Part shown: positions 8,827 to 16,747 of the stretch, in pieces
Layout: the number at the start of each line of letters is the position of its first letter
Position numbering within the stretch: the stretch's first letter is position 1
Assembly (NCBI RefSeq): GCF_003966975.1
Contig: NZ_AP018437.1
Span: 620,001-684,000 of the forward strand
DNA: 64,000 nucleotides
Source of the DNA: Pelolinea submarina
Lineage (GTDB): Bacteria; Chloroflexota; Anaerolineae; Anaerolineales; Anaerolineaceae
Direction of reading: 5' to 3'
The notes under the pieces: generated by a model
Database searches by the model: none
What the model saw: the letters and a program-made list of their open reading frames with translations, nothing else
Told to the model about the DNA's origin: nothing
Program-made: the position numbers and the translations under genes

Positions 8827-8842
8827 ATCCTCAAAGGACGCC

Positions 8843-9619
8843 ATGCATGCTTCTGACCGTATTCGCAAAGTAGAAGCGGTTGTCATTGCGCATAAGGAAT
8901 ATGGAGAAGCGGACCGCTTTGTCCGCATCTTTACCCTTCAATATGGAAAATTGAATACATTGGCAAAGGGGGTGCGAAAGATGCAGTCCCGCAAAGCCGC
9001 CCACTTGGAGCCGTTTACACATGCTGCTCTGGTACTGGCGCACGGCCAAACCTTTTGGATTATTACGCAAGCTGAAACAGTGAGCGCTTTCCCTGCCATT
9101 CGCGAAGATCTGGATAAGACAACGGATGCCTCCTATATTATGGAATTGGTGGACAAAATCTCCACCGAAGGACAGGCAGAACCTGCACTTTTCCGCCTGG
9201 CACTGGAATCTCTGAAGCGCATCAACGATAACAACGATACTTATAACATCATGCGCTATTTTGAGCTGCGCTTTTTGGATATTGCCGGCTTCCGGCCGGA
9301 ATTACAGCACTGTGTAGCCTGCAAGAAAGAAATACAGCCGGAGGACCAATATTTCTCGCCGCTGCAGGGCGGCATCCTGTGCCCGCAGTGCGGCCAGATG
9401 GACAACAAGGCAATCGCGGCCAACCAGGACACCCTGCGCTATCTGCGCCATTTTCAACGCAGCAATTACAAAAGCATTGAGAATATTCAAGTACCGCCCA
9501 AGGTGCGCATCACATTGCAGCGTATATTGGGTGCTTATCTGGCTTCTGTGCTGGAATGGCAGCTGAAAACCCCGGCTTTCCAAAAACAGATCCGGGATGA
9601 AACCAACCGGAGTGCTTGA
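8843..9619 (+). CDS. recO: DNA repair protein RecO
   Basis: RecO loads RecA onto SSB-coated single-stranded DNA with RecR during recombinational repair. The 258-residue protein has the N-terminal OB-fold (VEAVVIAHKEYGEADRFVRIFT, KLNTLAKGVRK) and the C-terminal helical domain with a four-cysteine zinc site: CVACKKE and CPQCG at about residues 154-180. The SD AAAGGA at 8833 sets the start. It is the last gene before a NifU-like gene 40 bases downstream. Confidence 0.95.
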   Translation: MHASDRIRKVEAVVIAHKEYGEADRFVRIFTLQYGKLNTLAKGVRKMQSRKAAHLEPFTHAALVLAHGQTFWIITQAETVSAFPAIREDLDKTTDASYIMELVDKISTEGQAEPALFRLALESLKRINDNNDTYNIMRYFELRFLDIAGFRPELQHCVACKKEIQPEDQYFSPLQGGILCPQCGQMDNKAIAANQDTLRYLRHFQRSNYKSIENIQVPPKVRITLQRILGAYLASVLEWQLKTPAFQKQIRDETNRSA

Positions 9620-9659
9620 TTTCTGATATACAATAAAACAAGAAAGGCTCTGGATATAA

Positions 9660-9926
9660 ATGATGGATTTAAGTAACTTCAATCATTCTCACGGACATAC
9701 CCCTGAAGAAAGCATGCGCGGATTAATCGAACAGTTGGACGCGTATATAGCCCAATATCACGGCGGCCGCGTAGAATTCTGCTCATTCGATGGGAAGGTG
9801 CTGCGCGTCCGTATGGGCGGCGCTTGTGAGGAATGCCCGCTGCAGCCATCAACACTGAAGGGCTGGGTAGAGGGTACCATCCGGCAGTTCTTTCCGGACA
9901 TTGAACGCGTGGAAAATTGCGAATGA
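9660..9926 (+). CDS. NifU C-terminal-domain Fe-S scaffold protein
   Basis: This 88-residue protein corresponds to the stand-alone NifU C-terminal (Nfu) domain, which holds and hands on iron-sulfur clusters. The diagnostic CxxC is at residues 56-59 (GGACEECP), followed by STLKGWVEGTIRQFFPDIERV, which matches the domain's terminal helix and strand. The N-terminus has a short His-rich stretch (NHSHGHT). Two adjacent ATGs (9660, 9663) are possible starts. A good terminator follows at 9985. The neighbouring hydrogenase and repair genes offer possible clients, but this is inference. Confidence 0.85.
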   Translation: MMDLSNFNHSHGHTPEESMRGLIEQLDAYIAQYHGGRVEFCSFDGKVLRVRMGGACEECPLQPSTLKGWVEGTIRQFFPDIERVENCE

Positions 9927-9984
9927 CATTGTTGCCTGGCTTATAAGGGATGGAGGAGCCGCCAGGCGCCATTTTGACTTGTTG

Positions 9985-10020
9985 AAGAACCGGATAATGA
10001 AATCGTCCGGTTCTTTTATT
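9985..10020 (+). terminator. Rho-independent terminator after the NifU-like gene
   Basis: A 10-bp perfect stem (AAGAACCGGA at 9985-9994 with its complement at 10006-10015) and an 11-nt loop are followed by TTATTTTA. It ends the glmU-cdd-recO-nifU transcript just before a new promoter. Confidence 0.85.
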
Positions 10021-10036
10021 TTAAGGATACTAGTGC

Positions 10037-10065
10037 TTGACAATAGAAATAATGTTCTATATAAT
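10037..10065 (+). promoter_or_regulatory. Consensus promoter giving an apparently leaderless mRNA
   Basis: TTGACA (10037-10042) and TATAAT (10060-10065) are separated by exactly 17 bases: a perfect consensus. Six bases after the -10 box comes the ATG at 10072, where transcription itself should begin, and no SD is visible before it. Confidence 0.8.
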
Positions 10066-10071
10066 ATGCTT

Positions 10072-10536
10072 ATGACACTCTGGCAGCAGTTATGTGAATC
10101 GGTTGATCAGCTTGATCCGGCGGAAAATTCATTACCTTCCTATCAACAAGTATTAAAGGAAGTTCGGGAATTGGCGCTGGACCAGGCTCGTGAAGAAGAA
10201 CAGGTAATCCTGGACTTGCTCAATCAAGCCCTTTGCGACCGGCACCGCCAATCCAATACACACCGGGCTTGGGAAACGCTTTCGCAGCGGGAAAGGGAAG
10301 TCACCGCCCTGGTATGTTCCGGCCTAACCGGACGCCAGATTGCAGCTTATCTGGTGCTCTCTCCTGAAACGATCAAGACACATGTGCGTCATATCTTGCA
10401 CAAATTTGAGTTGGGTTCACGGCAGGAATTGCGCAACCAGCTTGTTGATTGGGATTTTAACCGCTGGATACCGGAACACGCTTGGTACCTGTCGGAAAAT
10501 GAACCGCATATTCGCGACGTCCTGATAAAAGATTGA
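10072..10536 (+). CDS. Small LuxR-type HTH regulator
   Basis: About 154 residues. The C-terminal half is a LuxR/GerE DNA-binding domain: LSQREREVTALVCSGLTGRQI, then IAAYLVLSPETIKTHVRHIL (helix-turn-helix) at about residues 70-125. The N-terminal half is helical and rich in Glu/Gln, with no recognisable receiver, PAS or autoinducer domain. The frame is open upstream to 9901, but that would overlap the NifU gene and its terminator. The consensus promoter at 10037 places the start at ATG 10072, with no leader. It is probably co-transcribed with the SRPBCC gene 24 bases later. Target genes unknown. Confidence 0.8.
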   Translation: MTLWQQLCESVDQLDPAENSLPSYQQVLKEVRELALDQAREEEQVILDLLNQALCDRHRQSNTHRAWETLSQREREVTALVCSGLTGRQIAAYLVLSPETIKTHVRHILHKFELGSRQELRNQLVDWDFNRWIPEHAWYLSENEPHIRDVLIKD

Positions 10537-10560
10537 ACGTATTTTTTAGAGGTTTTGATT

Positions 10561-10986
10561 ATGTTAACTGAGCAGGTTGGGTTAACCGCGGATTCGGGTT
10601 GGCAGGTAGGCGTGCGGAAAACACTGCCAATTGCGCCGGAGAAAGCTTGGGATTTTCTGTTGTCGCAGAAAATCATTCGTATCTGGCTGGGCATCATTCC
10701 AGCATTTCCTTTGCAGGTTGGTTCCAACTTCAACCTGAATGATAATACCCAGGTAAAAATCACCGTGCTGAAGCCTGGTTCGCATCTGCGTCTCAGTTAC
10801 CATGTGCCGGGTTACGAGCGGCCTTCTATTATCCAGGTTCGTACAATCCCCTCCGGGGAGAACACAGTCTTTGCCTTCCATCAGGAACAGCTGCCCGACC
10901 GCGAGGCACGCCAGGAACGCAAGTATTATTTCCAACAAGTACTGGATGATTTTGAGTTTTTGTTGAATCTTGCCGATCGAGAATAA
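10561..10986 (+). CDS. SRPBCC (START-like) domain protein
   Basis: This is a roughly 141-residue soluble protein with the shape of AHSA1/SRPBCC ligand-binding domains: an initial strand RKTLPIAPEKAWDFL, a short tryptophan-containing helix (IRIWLGII), then alternating strands, and a long C-terminal helix (YFQQVLDDFEFLLNLA). Such domains form a hydrophobic pocket; the ligand is not predictable. ATG 10561, 8 bases after AGAGG, is preferred over an upstream TTG. An ArsR or LuxR regulator paired with an SRPBCC protein is a common arrangement, so it may act with the preceding LuxR-type protein. Confidence 0.65.
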   Translation: MLTEQVGLTADSGWQVGVRKTLPIAPEKAWDFLLSQKIIRIWLGIIPAFPLQVGSNFNLNDNTQVKITVLKPGSHLRLSYHVPGYERPSIIQVRTIPSGENTVFAFHQEQLPDREARQERKYYFQQVLDDFEFLLNLADRE

Positions 10987-11023
10987 AAGTTACTGTAATC
11001 AGGGGGTGATGGTAAAATTTTAC

Positions 11024-11043
11024 GGTTTGTGGTCACACAGACC
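11024..11043 (+). other. Small stem-loop in front of mntP
   Basis: GGTTTGTG and CACAGACC pair over 8 bp (one G-U) around a GTCA loop, 25 bases before the mntP ATG. It could modulate translation. It is too small to be the known manganese riboswitch that often precedes this family. Confidence 0.3.
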
Positions 11044-11068
11044 ATCATTTATTAACCGGAAGATAATC

Positions 11069-11641
11069 ATGACAGATATTCTAACAATATGGATTATTGC
11101 CGTCGGATTGGCAATGGACTGCTTTACCGTTTCGCTGTGCATCGGTTCATCTCCTGCCCCGCAAACACCTCGCTCTGTTTTCAGGGTCTCTTTCCATTTC
11201 GGCTTGTTCCAGGGGGGCATGGCTTTGTTGGGTTGGTTATTGGGCACTACCATTGTGAACCTGATCGCGAATTTCGACCACTGGATTGCCATGGCTTTAT
11301 TAGGCTGGATCGGCGGACATATGATCAAAGAAGGCTTATCCCGTTCGGATGATTCGCCGCTGAATCAATGTGAAGACCCTTCCCGCGGCAAAACGCTGGT
11401 CATGTTGTCGATAGCTACTTCCATCGATGCGCTGGGCGCAGGTCTTTCCCTGGGATTACTGAAGATTGACGTAATTTCTGCCAGCCTCATCATTGGGTTG
11501 GTTTCGCTGGTCTTGTCCATCGTTGGTTTGATGAGCGGCAACCGGTTGAGCAAGCGCTTTGGCAAGCATGTCGAGGTGCTGGGCGGACTGATCCTGGTAC
11601 TGATTGGCCTGCGTATTGTCCTAACGCACTTATTTGTTTAG
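11069..11641 (+). CDS. mntP: Manganese efflux pump MntP
   Basis: This 190-residue inner-membrane protein of the MntP (DUF204) family exports Mn2+. It has six hydrophobic segments and the two-fold repeat with acidic residues in the helices: VGLAMDCFTVSLCIG in the first and SIATSIDALGAGLSLG in the second half, the paired Asp residues being the ion-binding ones. The start at ATG 11069 follows CCGGAAG, and the upstream in-frame extension lacks family similarity. It lies 82 bases after the SRPBCC gene. A symmetric terminator separates it from the convergent WD40-like gene. Confidence 0.92.
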   Translation: MTDILTIWIIAVGLAMDCFTVSLCIGSSPAPQTPRSVFRVSFHFGLFQGGMALLGWLLGTTIVNLIANFDHWIAMALLGWIGGHMIKEGLSRSDDSPLNQCEDPSRGKTLVMLSIATSIDALGAGLSLGLLKIDVISASLIIGLVSLVLSIVGLMSGNRLSKRFGKHVEVLGGLILVLIGLRIVLTHLFV

Positions 11642-11654
11642 ATTTTCCACAAAA

Positions 11655-11683
11655 AAAAGAGCACGGAATATCCGTGCTCTTTT
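11655..11683. terminator. Bidirectional terminator between convergent genes
   Basis: The stem AGAGCACGGA (11658-11667) and its complement (11671-11680) surround an ATA loop, with an A-run before and a T-run after, so it can stop both mntP and the minus-strand WD40-like gene. Confidence 0.85.
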
Positions 11684-11708
11684 ACGTTAACAAATCGGGG
11701 CTATAGGA

Positions 11709-12731
11709 TTACGGTACCTGCCACAGTGTGATGGATCCGCTTAAGTCGACGCTGGCCAAGCTGGTATCGTCCGGCGAGAAAGCCAGGATGGCAATAGTAT
11801 CACCATCCGTTGGAATGGCTGCAATCTGACTGTAAGTTGCTGCATCCCAAATGAAGATAGTACTGCCGGAAGCGGCTGCCAGCAGGCTGCTGTCGGATGA
11901 GAAGGTGACCGCTCCGAAAGCATCCGGGTTGCTCAGGATGGAATTCAATTCACCGCTGACTGGGTTCCACAGGAAGAGGGCTGGCGTGAATTCATCGCCG
12001 ATAGTGCCGGCCGCGGCGGTAGCCAACTGGCTGCCGTTGGGCGCCAGTGCCAGGCTGGACACAAAATCCTCATGACTCATCACCGGGCTCATTTCCTGCG
12101 TGGCGATATCCTGAAGCTGCACGGTTGCGCGCGCTACCCAAATGATGTGCTGTCCGTCGGCGCCGAACTGCGCCGTGTAAACCGGGGCCGCGGTTTCAAA
12201 ACTATCCAGGCTGGATTGCACATCGCCGGTGTTGACGTCCCACAATGTCACCATGATGGTGTCCATGGATGTGGTCAAAAAGCTGCTGCCGTCTGTAGAG
12301 AAGTCCGCTGCACCGACCATTTCAGGCGAATAGATGCTGAGCGCGTCGCGGGTTTGACTGGCATCCGCCAGGTAAATGTTGTAACTGTCATCTGAAAATG
12401 CCAGGGTTTTCCCGTCCGGTGAGGCCGCGTAAATAGCGGCAGGTGAGTCAAAAATAAACGTGTCAATCTTTTCCAGGTCGCTGCCGTTGTAACGGGCTGC
12501 ACCGCTGCTTGAAAGCGCAACTAAAATGCTCCCATCGGTGGACCAGACCAGATCGCTGACCAGGTTGACCTCGGAAGTTTGATACGCTGCTTCCAGCGCG
12601 GCCGCGTTTTCTACTGAAATAACGCTTGAGACAGCGGCTGTTTCAGGGACGGCCGTGGCAACCTGACAGGCGGCCAGAGCCAGAATGATCAGCCCGGCGT
12701 CCAGAATTAAGCGAAAGTTTTTCTTTAGCAT
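11709..12731 (-). CDS. WD40-like beta-propeller lipoprotein
   Basis: About 340 residues. The signal ends in a lipobox (LALAAC, Cys near residue 22), so the protein should be anchored to the outer face of the membrane. The rest is a run of about seven strand-rich repeats of 40 residues with WD40-like turns: WSTDGSILVALSS, ASPDGKTLAFSDD, FSTDGSSFLTTS, LAPNGSQLATAA, FSSDSSLLAAASG, FSPDDTSLASVD. This gives one closed propeller, normally a protein- or glycan-contact surface. ATG 12731 has AGGTG 6 bases upstream. It follows the TIM-barrel protein gene by about 20 bases on the same strand, so the two secreted proteins are probably made together. No enzymatic motif seen. Confidence 0.85.
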   Translation of the reverse strand: MLKKNFRLILDAGLIILALAACQVATAVPETAAVSSVISVENAAALEAAYQTSEVNLVSDLVWSTDGSILVALSSSGAARYNGSDLEKIDTFIFDSPAAIYAASPDGKTLAFSDDSYNIYLADASQTRDALSIYSPEMVGAADFSTDGSSFLTTSMDTIMVTLWDVNTGDVQSSLDSFETAAPVYTAQFGADGQHIIWVARATVQLQDIATQEMSPVMSHEDFVSSLALAPNGSQLATAAAGTIGDEFTPALFLWNPVSGELNSILSNPDAFGAVTFSSDSSLLAAASGSTIFIWDAATYSQIAAIPTDGDTIAILAFSPDDTSLASVDLSGSITLWQVP

Positions 12732-12752
12732 GATTTTCACCTCTCCTTTATT

Positions 12753-14348
12753 TTACTGCTTTGCCAAACCGAGGCTTTGACGAAGCCACTGTTGGAAACT
12801 GGAACGCAGAATATCCAGCAGACTGGCCTGTTGTTCGGCCACCCAGTTACCCAATTGATCGGCCGCTTTGGCTTTTTGCACCTGCGCCCAACCTGATAAC
12901 TTGGACTGCAGCCCCTGACTGGCCTGTGAGGCGCTGTCGTTCAACATCATATTCAGGGACTCCTTTATATCTTCGGGCCGCCCGCTGATTAACACCGGCC
13001 GTTCACTGATTAATAAGGCTGTGCTGCCGCCGGCATCCACATCCATTCTGACGCCTTTGCTGGTCTTCAGGCTTTCGGCGTCGGTGGAGAACCCATACAA
13101 TTTATACCCATCGACATCGGGGATGACCAGCGCCTGAGCTTCATCGCCGCCCCGGTTGTGCCAGGCAAGAATGGAAATGCGGCCATTATTGCGGAAGCGC
13201 AGGGTGGTGAATTCCTGGGAATTGATCTGTTGAGCGCTGCTGCCATTGGAGCTTAGCGTCTTGGAAAGGTTGGCATAACTTTGCAGCGCGATCACCGCTG
13301 GCCGGCCGGATTCAGGCGTGTAGTCCCAAAAGACTTTGTCGGCGCCGCCGGCTGCCAGCAGCAGGCCGCTGGCGCGTGTCAGATAGTCTGATTCGACCAC
13401 TTCCGGCAGTGTTACCCGCTCGGCTGCTTTTGCGGTTAATACGTTGGAATTGTAAGTTAAGTCCTGGATCCATAGGGACTTCCTGCCGGTCTCGTCAATG
13501 TAATCGGAGATGACTTTGACCGGATCGGTCAGGCTGCTGCCGCTGCTTTGGGCGGGGGAGAAGCCGCAGGAATCCACTACGGCGTATTCAGGGGCTTCGT
13601 CCAATGCCGGCAGGGAAACGCTGACAATGTCGAAGGCATACCAGGCGTCATTCTCAGCCAGGTTTTGCAGGTAGAAAAGCGGATGGTTTGCGCAATCACC
13701 GCCCAATGTCAGGTCGCCCAGAATGACCATGTTGCCCGCGCCGTTGGATTTGATGATGGCATAGGCGCTCTTGAGCATTTCAGCATACAGGTCGATATCC
13801 GGATCAGCTTGCGGGTCGGTGGTGGCTGCCGGGAACAGCAGCGCGCCCCAGCTGCCGGGGTCGTTTAACCCGGCTCCGATCTGCCAATAATCCACCTGAT
13901 CGCCGTACTGCTGCACGACTGAGCGCACGTAGTTCTTCCAATTTTCCAACAGGCTTTCGCTGGAAACAGGCTGCTGCGGGTAGAGATGGCTGAGGAAAAC
14001 CGGCCCGCCGGACAGCACGACCACCGGCTTGATGCCGCGTTTTTCCAAACGGGCAAAGAGCTGGTCGTAATCCACATAACCGGCGTCGGTCTGGTAGGAC
14101 CAACTGAAAGCGCCTGAAGAGCGTTCGATCTCATTCCAGGGCATATCCACGCGCAGCATGTTGGCGTTGATGCTTTCCAGGATATCAAAAGCCTTGCTGT
14201 CCTGGCTGTTGCTTGCCAGCCAGCCGCTGGAATCGTCCATCCCCAGTGCTGAAGAGGCGGCCAGAACGGAGGCATCCGAACGGAACCAGAAAAACAAGGC
14301 GCCGGTTGCCATCAACAGACACAGAGTTTTGAACATAAATTTACGCAT
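12753..14348 (-). CDS. Secreted glycoside-hydrolase-like TIM-barrel protein, probably non-catalytic
   Basis: A protein of 531 residues with a signal or membrane anchor at 1-30. The fold pattern of clan GH-A enzymes is clear: NMLRVDMPWNEIE, then YDQLFARLEKRGIKPVVVL, and YVRSVVQQYGDQVDYWQIG (about residues 65-157). In active members W.IGNEP supplies the acid/base Glu; here the text is WQIGAGLNDPGSW, without Glu. The nucleophile strand, normally LWITEFG, reads LWIQDLT with Asp296. A C-terminal beta domain follows, then an Ala/Gln-rich helical tail. ATG 14348 has GAGGAG 7 bases upstream, better than the ATG 21 bases earlier. It may be a binding or scaffold protein derived from a GH39/GH5-like enzyme. 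Confidence 0.75.
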   Translation of the reverse strand: MRKFMFKTLCLLMATGALFFWFRSDASVLAASSALGMDDSSGWLASNSQDSKAFDILESINANMLRVDMPWNEIERSSGAFSWSYQTDAGYVDYDQLFARLEKRGIKPVVVLSGGPVFLSHLYPQQPVSSESLLENWKNYVRSVVQQYGDQVDYWQIGAGLNDPGSWGALLFPAATTDPQADPDIDLYAEMLKSAYAIIKSNGAGNMVILGDLTLGGDCANHPLFYLQNLAENDAWYAFDIVSVSLPALDEAPEYAVVDSCGFSPAQSSGSSLTDPVKVISDYIDETGRKSLWIQDLTYNSNVLTAKAAERVTLPEVVESDYLTRASGLLLAAGGADKVFWDYTPESGRPAVIALQSYANLSKTLSSNGSSAQQINSQEFTTLRFRNNGRISILAWHNRGGDEAQALVIPDVDGYKLYGFSTDAESLKTSKGVRMDVDAGGSTALLISERPVLISGRPEDIKESLNMMLNDSASQASQGLQSKLSGWAQVQKAKAADQLGNWVAEQQASLLDILRSSFQQWLRQSLGLAKQ

Positions 14349-14364
14349 AGCAACTCCTCGAGCT

Positions 14365-14378
14365 GGCATTTAAATGCC
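14365..14378. promoter_or_regulatory. 14-bp perfect palindrome in the divergent promoter region
   Basis: GGCATTTAAATGCC lies 17 bases upstream of the TIM-barrel gene start and within the 160-base gap shared with the hydrogenase genes. A candidate operator or hairpin; no regulator is encoded next to it. Confidence 0.35.
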
Positions 14379-14440
14379 TATAGCTCATCCAGTATGTTGC
14401 AAAGAACATGCCAAAAGGCAAATTGTATAAATAAGGTCTA

Positions 14441-14446
14441 TATAAT
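14441..14446 (+). promoter_or_regulatory. Candidate -10 box of the hydrogenase operon
   Basis: A perfect TATAAT lies 64 bases before the preferred start of the hydrogenase small subunit. I see no good -35 element at the usual spacing, so an activator may be needed. Confidence 0.4.
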
Positions 14447-14509
14447 CTGGTATTATTGTGCGCGCGGTGTATACTAGAAAAAACCAGCAAAATTCATGGA
14501 GAAAACAAA

Positions 14510-15373
14510 TTGACGCTTAAACAACCTCCCCGTTTTGCCGTTTTACAGCTTTCCGGCTGTGCGGGTTGTGAAGTCTCATTGCTGAACGCCAGCGAATGGA
14601 TCGATCAATTTGATCTGGCCTTTATGCCTTTGGTGACTTCTGCTTATGACGTTCCTGAGGTGGATGTGTTGTTAATCTCCGGCGGTGTGCGCTCGGACGA
14701 AGACTTGCACAACCTGCGCCAGGCCGTCAAGCGCGCTAAAAAGATTGTGGCGGTGGGCACCTGTGCCATTTCCGGCGGCGTAGCTAATTTGGGCAACCGC
14801 GACGAAGTGCGGCGGCTGTTTATGTCGCAAACCGAACGTCATGACCTGCCGCGCCTGCTGCCGAAGAGCCAGCCGGTGGACAGTTTTGTGGAAGTGGATT
14901 TGTTCCTGCCGGGCTGCCCGCCCACACCGGAATTATTTATGGGTGCTTTGCTGGGGCCGGAAGATTTTGTGGCGTCCAAAACCGTCTGCCAGGAATGCGG
15001 CCGGAAAAAGCTCAAGGACATGAAACCGGCCCACCTGACCGGTTCGCGTGGAGGGGAAGTGGATCCGGAGATTTGCCTGATCAACCAGGGTTACCTGTGC
15101 GTGGGCTCTTCCACGCGCGGCGGCTGCCGTGCGCTGTGCACGCGCCCCGGCCATCCCTGTGTGGGCTGCCGCGGGCCATCCGACCTGTTGATTGAAAAAG
15201 ATTCACAAGCCTGGCTGGAAAGCATCCAGCGGGTGTTTGCGGCCATGACCGACATTCCCGCGGAAGAAATTCACGAAGCGCTGCTTTCACCGCAGTTGTC
15301 GCTGTTCCTGTTCCAGTTCTCGGATTATGCCGGTACCGGGCAGCCGCCGCGGCCCAAGGAAAAGGTGCTCTGA
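14510..15373 (+). CDS. [NiFe] hydrogenase small (electron-transfer) subunit, cytoplasmic type
   Basis: This is a 287-residue iron-sulfur subunit that carries electrons between the NiFe site and a partner. The proximal cluster ligands are visible: LSGCAGCEVS (Cys17, Cys20), VGTCAISGG and PGCPPTPE. The C-terminal part has the extra cysteines of group 3 (Mvh/Frh-like) small subunits: CQECGRKK, LCVGSSTRGGCRALC and CVGCRGP. There is no twin-arginine signal, so it works in the cytoplasm. A TTG start (14510) preceded by GGAG fits best; an in-frame TTG at 14456 would add 18 unconserved residues. The stop overlaps the large-subunit ATG by one base. No diaphorase, MvhD or F420 subunit lies nearby. Confidence 0.9.
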   Translation: MTLKQPPRFAVLQLSGCAGCEVSLLNASEWIDQFDLAFMPLVTSAYDVPEVDVLLISGGVRSDEDLHNLRQAVKRAKKIVAVGTCAISGGVANLGNRDEVRRLFMSQTERHDLPRLLPKSQPVDSFVEVDLFLPGCPPTPELFMGALLGPEDFVASKTVCQECGRKKLKDMKPAHLTGSRGGEVDPEICLINQGYLCVGSSTRGGCRALCTRPGHPCVGCRGPSDLLIEKDSQAWLESIQRVFAAMTDIPAEEIHEALLSPQLSLFLFQFSDYAGTGQPPRPKEKVL

Positions 15374-16686
15374 TGACAACCCTAACGTTTCCGTTATCCC
15401 GCATTGAAGGCCATGCCCGCGTTGAGATTGAGGTTCGCGAGGGACAAGTCATTTCGACCCGCTTCCAGGCTATGGAAAAACGCGGTTTCAATTTGATGGT
15501 GCAGGGTGTTCCGGCCGAACAAATGCCGGTCATCGTGCCGCGCATCTGCGGCGTGTGTTCCACCGCGCATCACGTTGCGGCTGTTAAAGCGCTGGAGGAT
15601 GCCTATGGCGTTGAACCACCTCCGCTGGCCAACCAGATCCGCGAATTGCTGCTATTGGGCCAACTGATCCAGAATCAGGCCACCTCGCTGTTTGTCTTTA
15701 CCATGCCCGACCGCTTGGGTGTTCAAAGCATTTTTCATATTACCGATGAGGAAGCCGATACCGCTGCCCAGTTCAACATTGCCAAACGGGCATTGATGGT
15801 GCGCCAGTTGGGCACCGACTTGATCACCCTGGCCGGCGGCCAGTTCATTCATCCCGTCAAAGCCGTGGTGGGCGGCGTCAGCGGCGGTATTGATGCCGAA
15901 AAGGCGGATGCCTTCCGCAAGCGTCTCCGGGCGGCCCTGCCGGTGGCTTGCGAGCTGGTGGATTATTACTGGGAAATCTCCCTGCATATGAAAGACCGCA
16001 TTGGCACCTGGGGCGATGACCAGCCGGCCTATTATATTTCCTCCACCGAACGGGATAACCCGCGCTACAACTCATCCATCATCCGCGTGATGACGCCGGC
16101 GGGCGAGTGCTGCCGCGAGTTTACCGCGGATGCTTTCCGCAAGGAATTGATCTTTGAAGAAACGGATTATTCTTATGCCGGCCGAACATCCTATCAGGGC
16201 GGTGTAATTCGCGCCAACTCGCTGGCGCGCGCCAATATGACCCGCCGCATGGGCATCCGCCGCGCGGACGCTTACATGCGCCGCCTGCGCAGCGAATTCG
16301 GACATCCGGCTCATCCCATTTTGCTGTTTGATTTGTGCCGCGGCATTGAGTTGGTGTATGCCATCGAATTAGCCAGCCAACTGCTGGAGGACGATTACTC
16401 CCACAACGAAGTGGATATCCCCTACACCCCGCGCGATGGGGAGGGCTGGGGGCTGGTGGAAGCGCCGCGCGGCCCGCTGATCCACCATTATGTCATCGAG
16501 AAGGGCAACATTGCTATGGGAGAGTTCATCATCCCCACTGTGCATAATATGCTGGCCATTGAGCGCGCCCTGCGCGTGGCTGCCGAACGTTATATTCATG
16601 ACGATCAGGTGAACCTGGAATTGGAACAGGCGGTTGGGCGGGTAGTCCGCGCCTTCGACCCCTGTATTGCCTGCGCGACGCATTAA
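15373..16686 (+). CDS. [NiFe] hydrogenase large (catalytic) subunit lacking the C-terminal extension
   Basis: This 437-residue subunit holds the NiFe(CN)2CO centre that splits or makes H2. Both metal-binding motifs are intact: L1 RICGVCSTAHH (Cys59, Cys62) and L2 DPCIACATH (Cys431, Cys434). The chain ends at His437, directly after the L2 motif, so there is no peptide for an endopeptidase (HycI/HyaD/FrcD type) to remove. This state is known from sensory hydrogenases and some other groups, but is unusual with a group 3-like small subunit. No hyp maturation genes are in the window. It overlaps the small-subunit stop (TGATG). Confidence 0.93.
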   Translation: MTTLTFPLSRIEGHARVEIEVREGQVISTRFQAMEKRGFNLMVQGVPAEQMPVIVPRICGVCSTAHHVAAVKALEDAYGVEPPPLANQIRELLLLGQLIQNQATSLFVFTMPDRLGVQSIFHITDEEADTAAQFNIAKRALMVRQLGTDLITLAGGQFIHPVKAVVGGVSGGIDAEKADAFRKRLRAALPVACELVDYYWEISLHMKDRIGTWGDDQPAYYISSTERDNPRYNSSIIRVMTPAGECCREFTADAFRKELIFEETDYSYAGRTSYQGGVIRANSLARANMTRRMGIRRADAYMRRLRSEFGHPAHPILLFDLCRGIELVYAIELASQLLEDDYSHNEVDIPYTPRDGEGWGLVEAPRGPLIHHYVIEKGNIAMGEFIIPTVHNMLAIERALRVAAERYIHDDQVNLELEQAVGRVVRAFDPCIACATH

Positions 16687-16698
16687 CCAAAATTAAAA

Positions 16699-16731
16699 AC
16701 ACAAGCTGCTTTTTCAAAAAGCAGCTTGTGT
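16699..16731. terminator. Terminator between hydrogenase and arsM (convergent)
   Basis: A long stem (ACACAAGCTGC plus T/A pairs, 16699-16713 with 16717-16731) is preceded by an A-rich run. Read on the minus strand the hairpin is followed by a T-rich tract, so it terminates arsM well and probably also blocks read-through from the hydrogenase. Confidence 0.75.
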
Positions 16732-16747
16732 CATTGGCTCACAGTTC

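Noticed and set aside
9901-10071. Upstream extension of the LuxR-type gene
   Set aside because: It would overlap the NifU-like gene and run through a terminator; the consensus promoter at 10037 lies inside it, so the start at 10072 is better.
10987-11068. Manganese (yybP-ykoY) riboswitch before mntP
   Set aside because: The gap is only 82 bases and has one small hairpin; I cannot find the conserved internal loops of that riboswitch.
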